A stretch of DNA of 64,000 bases, taken from positions 599,501 through 663,500 of the forward strand of contig NZ_CP146069.1 in assembly GCF_037023735.1 (NCBI RefSeq), given 5' to 3'. The position numbers and the translations under genes are program-made. Positions 17,704 through 26,304 of this stretch are shown here, one piece after another. This stretch comes from Roseovarius sp. S88 (lineage in GTDB: Bacteria; Pseudomonadota; Alphaproteobacteria; Rhodobacterales; Rhodobacteraceae). Position 1 is the stretch's first letter, and every line of letters starts with the position of its first letter. The notes beneath the pieces were generated by a model. That model had not been told where the DNA came from. It made no database searches and saw nothing but the letters and a program-made list of their open reading frames with translations.

Positions 17704-17738
17704 TGCCTCCGGCGGGGATATTTTGAGCAAAGAGAAAG
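17704..17738. repeat. Rhodobacterales-type short intergenic element before dgcA
   Basis: TGCCTCCGGCGGGGATATTT followed by TGAGCAAAGAGAAAG is a recurrent intergenic sequence that I associate with Roseobacter genomes. It fills most of the gap between dgcN and dgcA and its purine-rich end lies just before the dgcA GTG start, so it may contribute the ribosome binding site. A related sequence (ccCCCGGAATTTTTTCGGCA then AAAAGAAATGA) lies at 33074-33103. Confidence 0.55.
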
Positions 17739-17747
17739 GGCAGAGCC

Positions 17748-18713
17748 GTGCAGGTTTCCGTGACACGCGACGTCTTCAAATTGGCGCAGGTGTTTACCAT
17801 CTCGCGCGGCTCACGCACTGAGGCCAAGGTGCTTACCGTGCGGATCGAAAAAGACGGCGTTGCGGGATGGGGCGAATGTGTGCCCTATGCGCGGTATGAT
17901 GAAACGCCTGAGAGCGTGACGGCAGAGATCGAAGGCCTGCCCGCGGAGTTTGACCGTGCCGGTCTCTATGATTTGCTGCCAGCCGGAGCTGCGCGCAATG
18001 CGGTGGATTGTGCGCTGTGGGATCTGGAGGCGAAGGCGTCAGGTCGTCGTGTCTGGGAACTGGCTGGTCTGCCAAAGCCTGGACCAGAAATCACCGCCTA
18101 CACGCTCTCGCTCGACACACCCGAAAAGATGCAGGCGCAGGCCGCAGAGCACGCGCATCGCCCTTTGCTGAAGATTAAGCTGGGCACACCTGATGACATG
18201 CCCCGGCTGGAGGCCGTGCGCGCCGGTGCCCCCAAGGCGCGCATCATCGTGGATGCCAATGAAGGTTGGAGTGCTGCGGTTTATGCCGATCTTGCGCCGC
18301 ATCTGGTGCGTCTGGGCGTTGATCTCGTGGAGCAACCTTTGCCTGCCGGAGAGGACGACGCGCTCATTGCTATAAAACGTCCCGTGCCGGTTTGCGCGGA
18401 CGAGAGCTGCCATGACCGCGCCAGCCTGCCCAAGCTGAAGGGCAAGTATGACGTGGTGAACATCAAGCTCGACAAGACCGGTGGCCTGACCGAGGCACTG
18501 GCGTTGAGAGATGCAGCACGCGCCGAAGGCTATGAGGTCATGGTCGGCTGCATGGTTGGCTCAAGCCTTGCCATGGCCCCTGCCACCCTGGTGGCACAAG
18601 GGGCGATGGTCACTGACCTTGACGGCCCGCTGCTTCTGGCCGAAGACCGGAATACGCCTTTGATTTTTGACACCGCCGGGGTGCATCCACCATCGGCAAA
18701 GCTATGGGGTTAA
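17748..18713 (+). CDS. dgcA: N-acetyl-D-glutamate racemase, enolase superfamily
   Basis: A 321-residue enolase-superfamily enzyme of the dipeptide epimerase/muconate-lactonising subgroup. The catalytic pattern is complete: KIKLG (general base Lys pair), VDAN, VEQPL and ADES for the metal ligands, and NIKLDKTGG for the second lysine. Family members called DgcA racemise N-acetyl-D-glutamate made by DgcN, giving N-acetyl-L-glutamate, which can be deacetylated by ArgJ-type enzymes. The start is GTG at 17748. An L-Ala-D/L-Glu epimerase is the main alternative; the dgcN neighbour favours DgcA. Confidence 0.85.
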   Translation: MQVSVTRDVFKLAQVFTISRGSRTEAKVLTVRIEKDGVAGWGECVPYARYDETPESVTAEIEGLPAEFDRAGLYDLLPAGAARNAVDCALWDLEAKASGRRVWELAGLPKPGPEITAYTLSLDTPEKMQAQAAEHAHRPLLKIKLGTPDDMPRLEAVRAGAPKARIIVDANEGWSAAVYADLAPHLVRLGVDLVEQPLPAGEDDALIAIKRPVPVCADESCHDRASLPKLKGKYDVVNIKLDKTGGLTEALALRDAARAEGYEVMVGCMVGSSLAMAPATLVAQGAMVTDLDGPLLLAEDRNTPLIFDTAGVHPPSAKLWG

Positions 18714-18717
18714 GCGC

Positions 18718-19575
18718 ATGAGAACCGTTTACGTGAATGGAGACTACCTGCCCGAGGATGAGGCGAAGGTGTCGATCTTTGATCGTGCCTTTCTTATGGG
18801 CGATGGGGTCTATGAGGTGACGTCCGTCTTGGGCGGCAAGTTGATTGACTTTGACGGTCACCGCGCGCGGCTGGAGCGGTCCCTGGATGAACTGGATATG
18901 CCGCATCCCTCAGTGATGGATGATCTTCTGGACATCCACCGTGAACTGGTGCGCGCAAATGAGATCACCGACGGTCTGGTTTACCTACAAATCACCCGCG
19001 GCGCGCCGGGCGACCGGGACTTTGCCTTCCCGGATCGCGACACGCCGCCAACGGTGGTTCTGTTCACCCAAAACAAGCCCGGCCTCGCCGACAGCCCGGT
19101 TGCCAAGCAGGGCCTCAAGATCGCCAGCATCGAAGACCTCCGCTGGGGCCGTCGCGACATCAAGACAACGCAGCTTCTCTATCCCTCGATGGGCAAGATG
19201 ATGGCCAAGAAAGCCGGGTGCGATGATGCCTGGATGGTGCAGGACGGCCATGTGACCGAGGGCACATCGAACAACGCTTACATCGTCAAGGGCAACAAGA
19301 TCATCACGCGTGCTTTGTCCAATGACATTCTGCATGGCATCACCCGGGCCGCCGTGTTGCGCTTTGCCGAAGAGGCACAGATGCAGGTGGAAGAGCGCAA
19401 CTTTACCATTGAAGAAGCCAAGGACGCCGATGAGGCCTTTGTCACCTCGGCCAGCGCATTTGTGATGCCCGTGGTCGAGATTGACGGTGCCTCCATTGGC
19501 AGCGGCGCGCCGGGCACTCTGGTGACACGGTTGCGCGAGATTTACCTGGAAGAAAGCCTGAAAGTCGCGATCTGA
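18718..19575 (+). CDS. dat: D-amino acid transaminase
   Basis: A 285-residue fold-type IV PLP enzyme. The DIKTTQLL segment contains the PLP lysine, and VTEGTSNNAYIV carries the conserved Glu and phosphate-binding residues, as in D-alanine transaminases. It converts D-alanine and 2-oxoglutarate to pyruvate and D-glutamate. The start at 18718 follows the dgcA stop by 4 bases. With dgcN and dgcA it makes a coherent route: amino groups from D-amino acids are collected on D-glutamate, which is then inverted through its N-acetyl form. A branched-chain aminotransferase is a less likely alternative. Confidence 0.88.
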   Translation: MRTVYVNGDYLPEDEAKVSIFDRAFLMGDGVYEVTSVLGGKLIDFDGHRARLERSLDELDMPHPSVMDDLLDIHRELVRANEITDGLVYLQITRGAPGDRDFAFPDRDTPPTVVLFTQNKPGLADSPVAKQGLKIASIEDLRWGRRDIKTTQLLYPSMGKMMAKKAGCDDAWMVQDGHVTEGTSNNAYIVKGNKIITRALSNDILHGITRAAVLRFAEEAQMQVEERNFTIEEAKDADEAFVTSASAFVMPVVEIDGASIGSGAPGTLVTRLREIYLEESLKVAI

Positions 19576-19632
19576 AAACTGTTGCCAGAATTCTCTCCTG
19601 TGGCAGAGTGAACGCTGCGAGGGAGAGGTGCG

Positions 19633-20661
19633 ATGAAATTCAGTATTCAGTTATCGGCGGATTACCCGAATAAAACCTACGGCGGTGACCGGGTCTATGC
19701 CGACATGCTCGATCAGGCACAGCTGGCCGACAGGCTGGGCTTTGATGCGGTCTCGCTGACTGAACATCACCTGATGAATTGCCTGATGATGCCCGCCCCC
19801 TTGCAGTTTGCGGTACACATCGCCGGGCAAACTCAGCGGATCCGGATCATGACTTCGGTCGTCGTCCTGCCCCTGCATGACATGCGGTCCTATGCGGGCG
19901 AAGTGGTGGTCGCCGATATCTTCACCGAAGGGCGACTGATGCTGGGTGTTGGCCGGGGCGCGTTCCGCTATGAGATGGAGCGTTTGGGCGTGCCGATGGA
20001 CGAAACCCGCGCCCGGTTCGATGAATCGCTCGACGTGCTGCAGGCGCTTTTGACCGAGGAAGAGGTGAGTTGGAACGGCGAATACTATCAGTTTGATCCA
20101 CTCACCATCATGCCGCGCCCGGTGCGCCCCATTCAGATGATGATGGCCGTGATGAACCCCGAAGGCATCTATCACTGCACCAAGCGCGGTTTTCATATCC
20201 AGACGACGCCACTTTCCGGCAATCATCAGCTTTTGATCGATCAGGTGAGCGCCTTCACCCGAGCCAAGGAGGAGATGGGGGCGCAGGGCACCGGGCTGAC
20301 GCTCAGCCTCTCCCGCGTGGCGCATCTGGCGCCGAATGAGATAGAGAAGCAGCGCAAGATTGAAGCGGCACACCACTATTACGGCCGTTTTGACAATGTC
20401 TTCACCGGGCCGGGCACAGTGCAGAACGGCATGATCGAGGAACTGCCCTGCGCCACGCCGATGGACGAGCTGGGCGAGAGCCTGCTGATTTGCACCCCGC
20501 AAGAGATGATCGACAAGCTCGCTCCCTATGCCGAACTGGGTGTGGACCGGGTTATCCTCAACGTGAATTTCGGGCTGGCAGCCCAGGACACATTGGACAC
20601 GATCCAGATGTTTGCCGAAGAGGTCATGCCCGCCTTTGAAGCACAGGTGGCCGCAGAATGA
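19633..20661 (+). CDS. LLM-class flavin-dependent oxidoreductase
   Basis: A 342-residue bacterial-luciferase-like TIM-barrel flavoprotein. The N-terminal SLTEHHLMN, the PLHDMR segment and the GVGRGAFRYEMERLG block are typical of the family's flavin- and substrate-binding regions. It starts after GGGAGAGG and overlaps the following hydrolase gene by four bases (ATGA), so the pair is coupled. Members use reduced FMN or F420; here FMN is more likely for an alphaproteobacterium. Together with the hydrolase it may attack an ester, lactone or aldehyde substrate, not identifiable here. Confidence 0.85.
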   Translation: MKFSIQLSADYPNKTYGGDRVYADMLDQAQLADRLGFDAVSLTEHHLMNCLMMPAPLQFAVHIAGQTQRIRIMTSVVVLPLHDMRSYAGEVVVADIFTEGRLMLGVGRGAFRYEMERLGVPMDETRARFDESLDVLQALLTEEEVSWNGEYYQFDPLTIMPRPVRPIQMMMAVMNPEGIYHCTKRGFHIQTTPLSGNHQLLIDQVSAFTRAKEEMGAQGTGLTLSLSRVAHLAPNEIEKQRKIEAAHHYYGRFDNVFTGPGTVQNGMIEELPCATPMDELGESLLICTPQEMIDKLAPYAELGVDRVILNVNFGLAAQDTLDTIQMFAEEVMPAFEAQVAAE

Positions 20662-21437
20662 CGGACGTGATCGACTGCGAATTCAGCGTTGAGGGCGCAG
20701 GCCCGCCGCTCTTTCTCATCCACGGCATTGGCGCGGCACGGGACACTTGGCGCAAGGCGCTGCCGGTTCTGACGCCGCATTTCACCGTTGTGACCTATGA
20801 TCTGCGCGGACACGGGGCCTCGCCTTTGCCAAAGGGCGAATTTGGCCTCGACGAACTGGTGAATGACCTCGAACGCGTCCGCGAACGCACCGGGTTTGAG
20901 ACAGCGCATTTCGCCGGCCACTCGCTGGGCGGCATGATTGGCCCGGCCTATGCGCGGCGGTTTCCTGAGCGCGTCTTGTCTTTGGGACTATTCTCCACCG
21001 CAGCTTTCCGCACCCAGGATGACTGCACCAAGGTCTGGGCTGTGGTCAAGGCCATGGAGGAAAAGGGCATCCCGCAGGTTCTGGGCACCCTGACGGACCG
21101 CTGGTTCACTGACGGGTTTATCGCGGAGCACGGCGATGTGGTAGAACGCCGTCTGGCGCAAGTGATCGGCACAAATGCAGAGGTTTTCCTCAATGTCTTC
21201 CGCATCTATGCGGGTACCGAAATGTCCCCCTGGCTGCACGAGGTGATGGCGCCCTCTCTGGTGCTGACGGGAGAAAACGACGGCGGCTGCAACCCGCGCC
21301 TGAACCGGTTAATCGACGCGGCCCTGCCGCATTCAATGCTGGTGATTTTGGAGGGATACAAGCATTCGTTGCTGCTCGAAGCAGGCGATGTTGTCGCGCG
21401 GCACATCGTGGAGTTTGTGCAGAGGTTGGAGGCGTAG
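20658..21437 (+). CDS. Alpha/beta-fold hydrolase
   Basis: A 259-residue alpha/beta hydrolase with HGIGAARDTW near the N terminus (oxyanion region), nucleophile serine in GHSLGG (about residues 86-91), acid in the GENDGGC segment and histidine in GYKHSLLLEA. Similar in layout to 3-oxoadipate enol-lactonase and related esterases. It is translationally coupled to the flavin oxidoreductase upstream. Its stop codon at 21435-21437 is part of an inverted-repeat element. Substrate unknown. Confidence 0.85.
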   Translation: MTDVIDCEFSVEGAGPPLFLIHGIGAARDTWRKALPVLTPHFTVVTYDLRGHGASPLPKGEFGLDELVNDLERVRERTGFETAHFAGHSLGGMIGPAYARRFPERVLSLGLFSTAAFRTQDDCTKVWAVVKAMEEKGIPQVLGTLTDRWFTDGFIAEHGDVVERRLAQVIGTNAEVFLNVFRIYAGTEMSPWLHEVMAPSLVLTGENDGGCNPRLNRLIDAALPHSMLVILEGYKHSLLLEAGDVVARHIVEFVQRLEA

Positions 21438-21497
21438 GCCGGGATTTCATCCCGGCATTTTCGAGCGGCGGATTGGCGGGGTGAAACCCCGCCCTAC
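21434..21497. repeat. Two GTAGGG-type palindromic elements
   Basis: The first (GTAGGCCGGGATTTCATCCC and on to 21457) forms an 8-bp stem, GCCGGGAT/ATCCCGGC. The second, at 21474-21497, is TGGCGGGGTGAAACCCCGCC followed by CTAC and is identical to 60265-60288. They lie between the convergent hydrolase and CYTH genes and could act as a bidirectional terminator, although no T-run follows. They belong to the same family as elements at 30653, 60079, 60223, 60265 and 60383. Confidence 0.75.
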
Positions 21498-21502
21498 TGC
21501 GA

Positions 21503-21961
21503 CTAAATTCTTTTGGCTATGTTGTTGTTAAAGTATTGGGGGTCATGGCTGACTTCTTCTGTGAACCACTCGGGTTTTTCAAACTCAGTTTCTTCTGAAG
21601 GAAGTTCTACTTCCGCTATGCAAAGATCAATTTGAGGAAAAACATCGACCTCGGCTACAAGTCCATCTCTAAGAGGATACAGGTATCGGTTTTTCTCAAT
21701 AACTTTTGAGCACATGTCAGCAAGCAACTGCTCAGCATCTGGTATCGGAATTTCGTATTCATACTCGTTTCGGGATATCCCTGTAGTAACCCCTTTTATT
21801 GCAAGCGATGCGAAACCGTCCTCGACCCTCACCCTTACAACACCCGTTGGGGAAGACATGATATTTCCCTGTCTGATTTTGGAGTAATTGGTTTCCATAA
21901 GTTTCGAGAAGGTTGGATGTCTCGAGTTAACGAGAACTTTTCTTTCAATTTCTTTCGCCAT
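21503..21961 (-). CDS. CYTH domain-containing protein
   Basis: A 152-residue CYTH-family protein (class IV adenylate cyclase/thiamine triphosphatase/inorganic triphosphatase fold). The signature EIERK is at residues 4-8 and later alternating charged strands fit the triphosphate tunnel. ATG at 21961 has a strong AAGGAG seven bases upstream; a longer frame to 22132 is rejected because it overlaps the next gene. Unlike its neighbours the gene is AT-rich with many A/T-ending codons, and it abuts palindromic repeats, so recent acquisition is plausible. Likely hydrolyses inorganic or nucleoside triphosphates. Confidence 0.85.
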   Translation of the reverse strand: MAKEIERKVLVNSRHPTFSKLMETNYSKIRQGNIMSSPTGVVRVRVEDGFASLAIKGVTTGISRNEYEYEIPIPDAEQLLADMCSKVIEKNRYLYPLRDGLVAEVDVFPQIDLCIAEVELPSEETEFEKPEWFTEEVSHDPQYFNNNIAKRI

Positions 21962-22025
21962 ATTTCTCCTTACACATGCGCTAGGGTGATACTTGAGTCT
22001 CAAGTTTTTACGAGGCTGCCGTTCT

Positions 22026-23198
22026 TTAAACCTCCGCCACAGCCTCCACAAACCGCGCAATCTCATCCTCGGTGTTATAGTAATGCACCGAAGCGCGGGC
22101 GAGGTAGTCAATCCCACGCGGACCCAGATCAAGCTGTGCGCTGGTGCGGTTTGAGACCGAGATATTCATGCCCTGCGCGTGCAGCTTGGCGGTGATCTTC
22201 TGCGGCGTCATGCCGTCCTTGGTAAACGTCACGATCCCGCATTTGCGGGTGCCAAGGTCCTGCACGGTGACACCCGGGACTTCTGCCAATTGGTCGCGCA
22301 AGAGCGCACCCAGCTCCGTCACGCGGGTCTCGATCGCAGGCAGGCCCACAGACCGGGCATACTTTACCGCCGCGCCCAACCCAATCTGCCCCGCCACAAA
22401 CCGTTCCCAGTTTTCAAAGCGCAGCGCATCTGGGGCCAGCTCATAGGTATCCGCACTCGTCCAGGTAGCCGAGAAGAGATCAATGAACGGCGGCTCAAGC
22501 TCCGCAATCAGCCCTTCACGCACATAAAGAAACCCTGTGCCGCGCGGCCCGCGCAGGTATTTGCGCCCCGTGCCCGAAAGCATGTCACAGCCCAGCTTTT
22601 CCACATCCAGATCAATCTGCCCCGCCGACTGACACGCATCGAGCAGGTAGTAGAGCCCATGCGCCTTTGCAATCTTGCCCACCTCTTCGGCCGGGTTCAC
22701 CAACCCGCCCTGCGTCGGCACATGCGTCAGCGCAATAAGCCGCGTCTTGGGCCCAATAAGCCCCGCAATCGCATCCACATCCACCTGACCACTGGCATCC
22801 GACGGGATAAGGTCAATCTCAAGCCCCCGCCGCTTGGCCTGCAGCATAAGGCCCAGATAGTTCGATACATATTCCGATGCGTGCGTCAGAATGCGATCGC
22901 CGGGTTCCAGCGGCAGGCTGAAAAACGCCATGTCCCAGGCGCGCGTGGCATTCTCAATGAAGGCAATCTCGCCTGGCTTGGCATTCAGCAGACCGGCCAT
23001 CTGCGCATAAAACGCAGCACACGCCTCTTTCGCGGCATCATGCGCCTCATACCCGCCAATCCGCGCCTCAAGCTCCAGATGCCCAATCAGCGCATCCTGT
23101 ACCGGCAGAGGCATCAGCCCCGCACCGGCATTGTTGAAATGCAGCACGTCCTCACAGGCCGGCGTGTCGGCGCGCAGGCGGGCGATATCGAGGGTCAT
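22026..23198 (-). CDS. Class V aminotransferase-fold PLP-dependent enzyme
   Basis: A 390-residue fold-type I PLP enzyme of the class V group (cysteine desulfurase, isopenicillin N epimerase and kynureninase-like relatives). N-terminal [11 protein letters not shown], the central [17 protein letters not shown], and the PLP lysine in [15 protein letters not shown] are diagnostic. No obvious cysteine desulfurase active-site cysteine loop is present, so an epimerase- or lyase-like reaction is more likely than Fe-S assembly. It is followed on the transcript side by the CYTH gene and preceded closely by the DUF1244 gene (3-base gap). Confidence 0.83.
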   Translation of the reverse strand: MTLDIARLRADTPACEDVLHFNNAGAGLMPLPVQDALIGHLELEARIGGYEAHDAAKEACAAFYAQMAGLLNAKPGEIAFIENATRAWDMAFFSLPLEPGDRILTHASEYVSNYLGLMLQAKRRGLEIDLIPSDASGQVDVDAIAGLIGPKTRLIALTHVPTQGGLVNPAEEVGKIAKAHGLYYLLDACQSAGQIDLDVEKLGCDMLSGTGRKYLRGPRGTGFLYVREGLIAELEPPFIDLFSATWTSADTYELAPDALRFENWERFVAGQIGLGAAVKYARSVGLPAIETRVTELGALLRDQLAEVPGVTVQDLGTRKCGIVTFTKDGMTPQKITAKLHAQGMNISVSNRTSAQLDLGPRGIDYLARASVHYYNTEDEIARFVEAVAEV

Positions 23199-23201
23199 GC
23201 G

Positions 23202-23516
23202 CTAGTCCTTCTTGCCAACGTTCTCGGCAAACGCCTTGTCAAAGGCCTGTTTCTGATCCCCGGTGGCCTCGGTCTGGTAATTGGTTTTCCACTCCTCCAT
23301 GGTCATTCCGTAAAAGGTCTCGCGCGCCTCGTCTTTTGACATCTCAATGCCACGCTCGTTTGCCGCTTCCTGATACCAGCGGCTCAGACAATTCCTGCAG
23401 AACCCGGCGAGGTTCATCATGTCGATATTCTGCACATCCGTGCGCTTTTCCATGAGGTGCGCGCGCAGGGTGCGAAAGGCAGCGGCCTCAAGTTCGATGC
23501 GGGTCTGGTCGTCCAT
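23202..23516 (-). CDS. DUF1244 domain-containing protein
   Basis: A 104-residue protein of the DUF1244 (COG3492) family, with the conserved AAAFRTLRAHL, NLAGFCRNCLSRWY and YGMTMEEWKTNYQ stretches. The start at 23516 is preferred because GGAG lies about nine bases upstream; earlier in-frame GTG and ATG codons at 23534 and 23525 lie on or before that Shine-Dalgarno sequence. It is sandwiched between the PLP enzyme and the isomerase gene in a tight minus-strand operon. The family is small and probably helical, with no proven function. Confidence 0.87.
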   Translation of the reverse strand: MDDQTRIELEAAAFRTLRAHLMEKRTDVQNIDMMNLAGFCRNCLSRWYQEAANERGIEMSKDEARETFYGMTMEEWKTNYQTEATGDQKQAFDKAFAENVGKKD

Positions 23517-23534
23517 GTCGGTCATCTCCTTCAC

Positions 23535-23876
23535 TTAAAGCATACGCTTGATATAGGGCTGCTGAATGTCATCCAAACGCACCGTTAGGCTTCCGACATC
23601 CGCCAGATGCGCCTCCAACGTGCTCAGAATAAGCTGCGCCAGCTCCATGCGCACCTCATCGCTGCGCCCGGGCAAGAGTAAAAGCGTGGCATGGGCAAAG
23701 CTCTGCGGCTCTACCCCGATGCGGCTGGCATTGGCGGCAATCGTGCGTGTGCGCACGGTGTCAGGGGCGGTAATCGCAGGATGCGCCGCAAACTTGTCCC
23801 ACAAGTCATCGCAAAGCGCCTGGAGATCGTGGCTGTCTTCCAGCCCTTTGGAATGTTCAATAATGATATGTGGCAT
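23535..23876 (-). CDS. 5-carboxymethyl-2-hydroxymuconate isomerase-like protein
   Basis: A 113-residue member of the CHMI family (tautomerase superfamily), with the amino-terminal Pro1 after Met (MPHIIIEHS) that serves as catalytic base in tautomerases. The start at 23876 is chosen for that proline and the GAGGAG upstream. The genuine enzyme acts in homoprotocatechuate degradation, but no other genes of that pathway are nearby, so it may act on another keto-enol substrate. It is the first of three tightly packed minus-strand genes with DUF1244 and the PLP enzyme. Confidence 0.85.
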   Translation of the reverse strand: MPHIIIEHSKGLEDSHDLQALCDDLWDKFAAHPAITAPDTVRTRTIAANASRIGVEPQSFAHATLLLLPGRSDEVRMELAQLILSTLEAHLADVGSLTVRLDDIQQPYIKRML

Positions 23877-23948
23877 GGCTGTTTCTCCTCGCGCGATTAG
23901 GGGCAAACCCACCTCTGTACGCAACCGAAATCTGCTTGTGCTGCCTGA

Positions 23949-24689
23949 CTAAAGACCGGCACGTTCCGCCGCCGCTTCCAGCATCGGTGCAAGCCGGTTG
24001 GCCCAGGCGCCCTGATCCTCGGGCCTTTCAATGAGATCATTGCGCAACTCCAGAAGCGCGTTGGGCCGCTGAAATGCAATCGCGTGCCGGGCAATCGCAT
24101 CGCCGGGCAGGTGACCCGAATAGGGCTCGTTGGCCCCTACACAGATATCTGGCTCGGCCTCCAGCTGGGCGATCAGAGGATCAGTGAGGCGTGTGTCAGC
24201 AGCAAATAGAACACCCACATGCCAGGGTCGGGGGTGTTGGCCGCGAAGCTGACGGGTGAAGCTATGAACAGCGACGATGATCGTGTCGTCCTGACGTGCT
24301 GCCAGCTCGGCCAGAGCTGTATGATAGGGGCGGTAACACCGATTGAGCCGCAGGTTCAGCTCGGTCTCGTCGATATGCCGGTTTGCGGGGATGATCGTGC
24401 CATCATAAAGCTTCATCACCAAGGTTGGATCGTCTTCGCCCCGGTTGGGATCAATGACCAGACGCGAGAAATTCGACGTGATGCAAGGCGCGCCAAGCGC
24501 CTCGGCTAGCGCAAGCGACACGCCAGCGGCACCGGGATCAAAGGCAATATGGCGACTCATATCCACGGCCGAGAGACCCAGTGTGCCATCGCCAACAAAG
24601 CTGGGTACGGTGTTGGTGGCATGATCGCAGGTCACGAGCCAGCGCGATGCGCGCTCTTCTCCGGTGATGTAATATGGGTGATACGTCAT
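23949..24689 (-). CDS. N-formylglutamate amidohydrolase family protein
   Basis: A 246-residue FGase-family protein. The order of conserved blocks fits: LVTCDHATNTVP near residue 20, the HIAFDPGAAG stretch, SRLVIDPNR near 75, and VAVHSFTRQL near 145. True HutG releases formate from N-formylglutamate in histidine degradation, but no hut genes are in the window, so a related N-acyl or N-formyl amino acid hydrolase is possible. It is transcribed divergently from pyk. Confidence 0.85.
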   Translation of the reverse strand: MTYHPYYITGEERASRWLVTCDHATNTVPSFVGDGTLGLSAVDMSRHIAFDPGAAGVSLALAEALGAPCITSNFSRLVIDPNRGEDDPTLVMKLYDGTIIPANRHIDETELNLRLNRCYRPYHTALAELAARQDDTIIVAVHSFTRQLRGQHPRPWHVGVLFAADTRLTDPLIAQLEAEPDICVGANEPYSGHLPGDAIARHAIAFQRPNALLELRNDLIERPEDQGAWANRLAPMLEAAAERAGL

Positions 24690-24813
24690 CGTGGTGTTGT
24701 GCCTCTGACCGACGCTCTAGACCAGAAGCGAAGGAAAGGGAATTGCACAAAAATGACGTGACATTGTTAGCGATAACGACATATAGAGACCCGCGCACTG
24801 GGACAGGAAACAC

Positions 24814-26259
24814 ATGAGACGCCACCGTAACGTGAAAATCGTGGCCACGCTGGGGCCAGCCTCGGAAACCTATGAGACCATCAAGGCACTGCATGAAGCC
24901 GGCGCAGATGTGTTTCGGCTTAATATGAGCCATGGCACACATGACTCGATCCGCGAAAAGCACGAGATCATCCGCAAGCTTGAGGCCGATCTGGACAGTC
25001 CGATTGCCATTCTTGCGGATCTTCAAGGGCCAAAACTGCGCGTGGGCGAGTTTGCCAATGGCGAAGAAGAGTTGGTCGAAGGCGCGTCGTTCCGCATGGA
25101 TCTGGATGACAAACTCGGCACGGTTGACCGCGTAAACCTGCCGCATCCCGAGATTTTTCAGGCGCTGGAATCTGGTGCTGCGTTGCTGGTGAACGACGGC
25201 AAAATCCGGTTAAAGGTCAAATCCTGTGGACCCGACTTTGCAGATACCGAGGTGATCACGGGAGGCACGATTTCCGACCGCAAGGGCGTCAATGTGCCTG
25301 ATGTGGTCCTGCCTCTGGCCGCTTTGACAGACAAGGATCGCGAAGACCTGGAATTTGCCTGTTCTTTGGGTGTCGATTGGCTCGCGCTCAGCTTTGTACA
25401 GCGGCCACGGGACGTGATCGAGGCCAGCGCACTGGTGCGTGACCGGGCGGCCATCATGGTGAAGATTGAAAAGCCAGCGGCGGTCACAGATTTTGACGCC
25501 ATTCTCGAAGAAGTCGACGGCATCATGGTCGCGCGCGGCGACCTGGGTGTTGAACTGCCTGTTCAGAACGTCCCGCCTTTGCAAAAGCGCATGGTGCGCA
25601 AGTGTCGTGCGGCGGCCAAGCCCGTGATCGTTGCGACGCAAATGCTGGAATCCATGATCGAAAGCCCAATGCCGACGCGTGCCGAGGTCTCGGATGTGGC
25701 AACGGCGATCTACGAAGGCGCCGATGCGATCATGCTTTCGGCGGAATCAGCCGCCGGTGACTATCCGGTTGAGGCCGTCACAACGATGGACAACGTGGCA
25801 CGTGAGGTTGAAAGCGATCCGACCTATCGCGAAGTGATCGAAGCCTCGCGCCGGGCCGAACGCATGTCTGTCGCGGATGGCATTGTCGCCGCAGCTCGTG
25901 AGATTGCGGAGACAACCGATATCAAGGTAATCTGCTGTTTCACCCAATCCGGGACAACTGCACTTCTGACTGCCCGAGAACGCCCGCGCGTGCCGATCAT
26001 CGGCATGACCAATATGCGTGACACGGCGCGTCGTCTCGCACTGACCTGGGGCGTGAATTGCGTCATGACCCCACAACTCACGCGGTTCAAAATGGCGGTG
26101 GTTAATGCGGCCAAAGCCGCGCGCAATCTGGGCTATGCGGAAGAAAACGATCAGATCGTCGTGACGGCCGGTGTACCTTTCAACGTACCGGGTACAACAA
26201 ACATCTTGCGCGTAGCCCCTTGTGAAGAAAGCTTAATTTATTCATCTGACCCTGAGTAA
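24814..26259 (+). CDS. pyk: Pyruvate kinase
   Basis: A 481-residue pyruvate kinase, catalysing phosphoenolpyruvate plus ADP to pyruvate plus ATP. Seen in order: N-terminal KIVATLGPAS, NMSHG, the ADLQGPKLRVG segment, the catalytic IMVKIEKPAAV region, VARGDLGVELP, the ATQMLESMI signature and a C-terminal domain ending near LRVAPC. Full length for the family. It has a standard AGGA before the ATG and is followed by a small membrane protein gene. Confidence 0.97.
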   Translation: MRRHRNVKIVATLGPASETYETIKALHEAGADVFRLNMSHGTHDSIREKHEIIRKLEADLDSPIAILADLQGPKLRVGEFANGEEELVEGASFRMDLDDKLGTVDRVNLPHPEIFQALESGAALLVNDGKIRLKVKSCGPDFADTEVITGGTISDRKGVNVPDVVLPLAALTDKDREDLEFACSLGVDWLALSFVQRPRDVIEASALVRDRAAIMVKIEKPAAVTDFDAILEEVDGIMVARGDLGVELPVQNVPPLQKRMVRKCRAAAKPVIVATQMLESMIESPMPTRAEVSDVATAIYEGADAIMLSAESAAGDYPVEAVTTMDNVAREVESDPTYREVIEASRRAERMSVADGIVAAAREIAETTDIKVICCFTQSGTTALLTARERPRVPIIGMTNMRDTARRLALTWGVNCVMTPQLTRFKMAVVNAAKAARNLGYAEENDQIVVTAGVPFNVPGTTNILRVAPCEESLIYSSDPE

Positions 26260-26273
26260 ACTGCGCTATACTA

Positions 26274-26292
26274 CCTTATCGAGTAGATAAGG
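26274..26292 (+). promoter_or_regulatory. Hairpin overlapping a ribosome binding site
   Basis: CCTTATC (26274-26280) and GATAAGG (26286-26292) are perfect complements around a five-base loop. The right arm merges with the AAGGAGG Shine-Dalgarno sequence (26289-26295) of the small membrane protein gene, so folding of the transcript would partly hide it. It could equally serve as a weak pyk 3' structure. Confidence 0.45.
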
Positions 26293-26304
26293 AGGTTCAG
26301 CAAA

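Noticed and set aside
16787..17827. 346-codon minus-strand frame opposite dgcN
   Set aside because: Antisense shadow of dgcN, which has clear family motifs.
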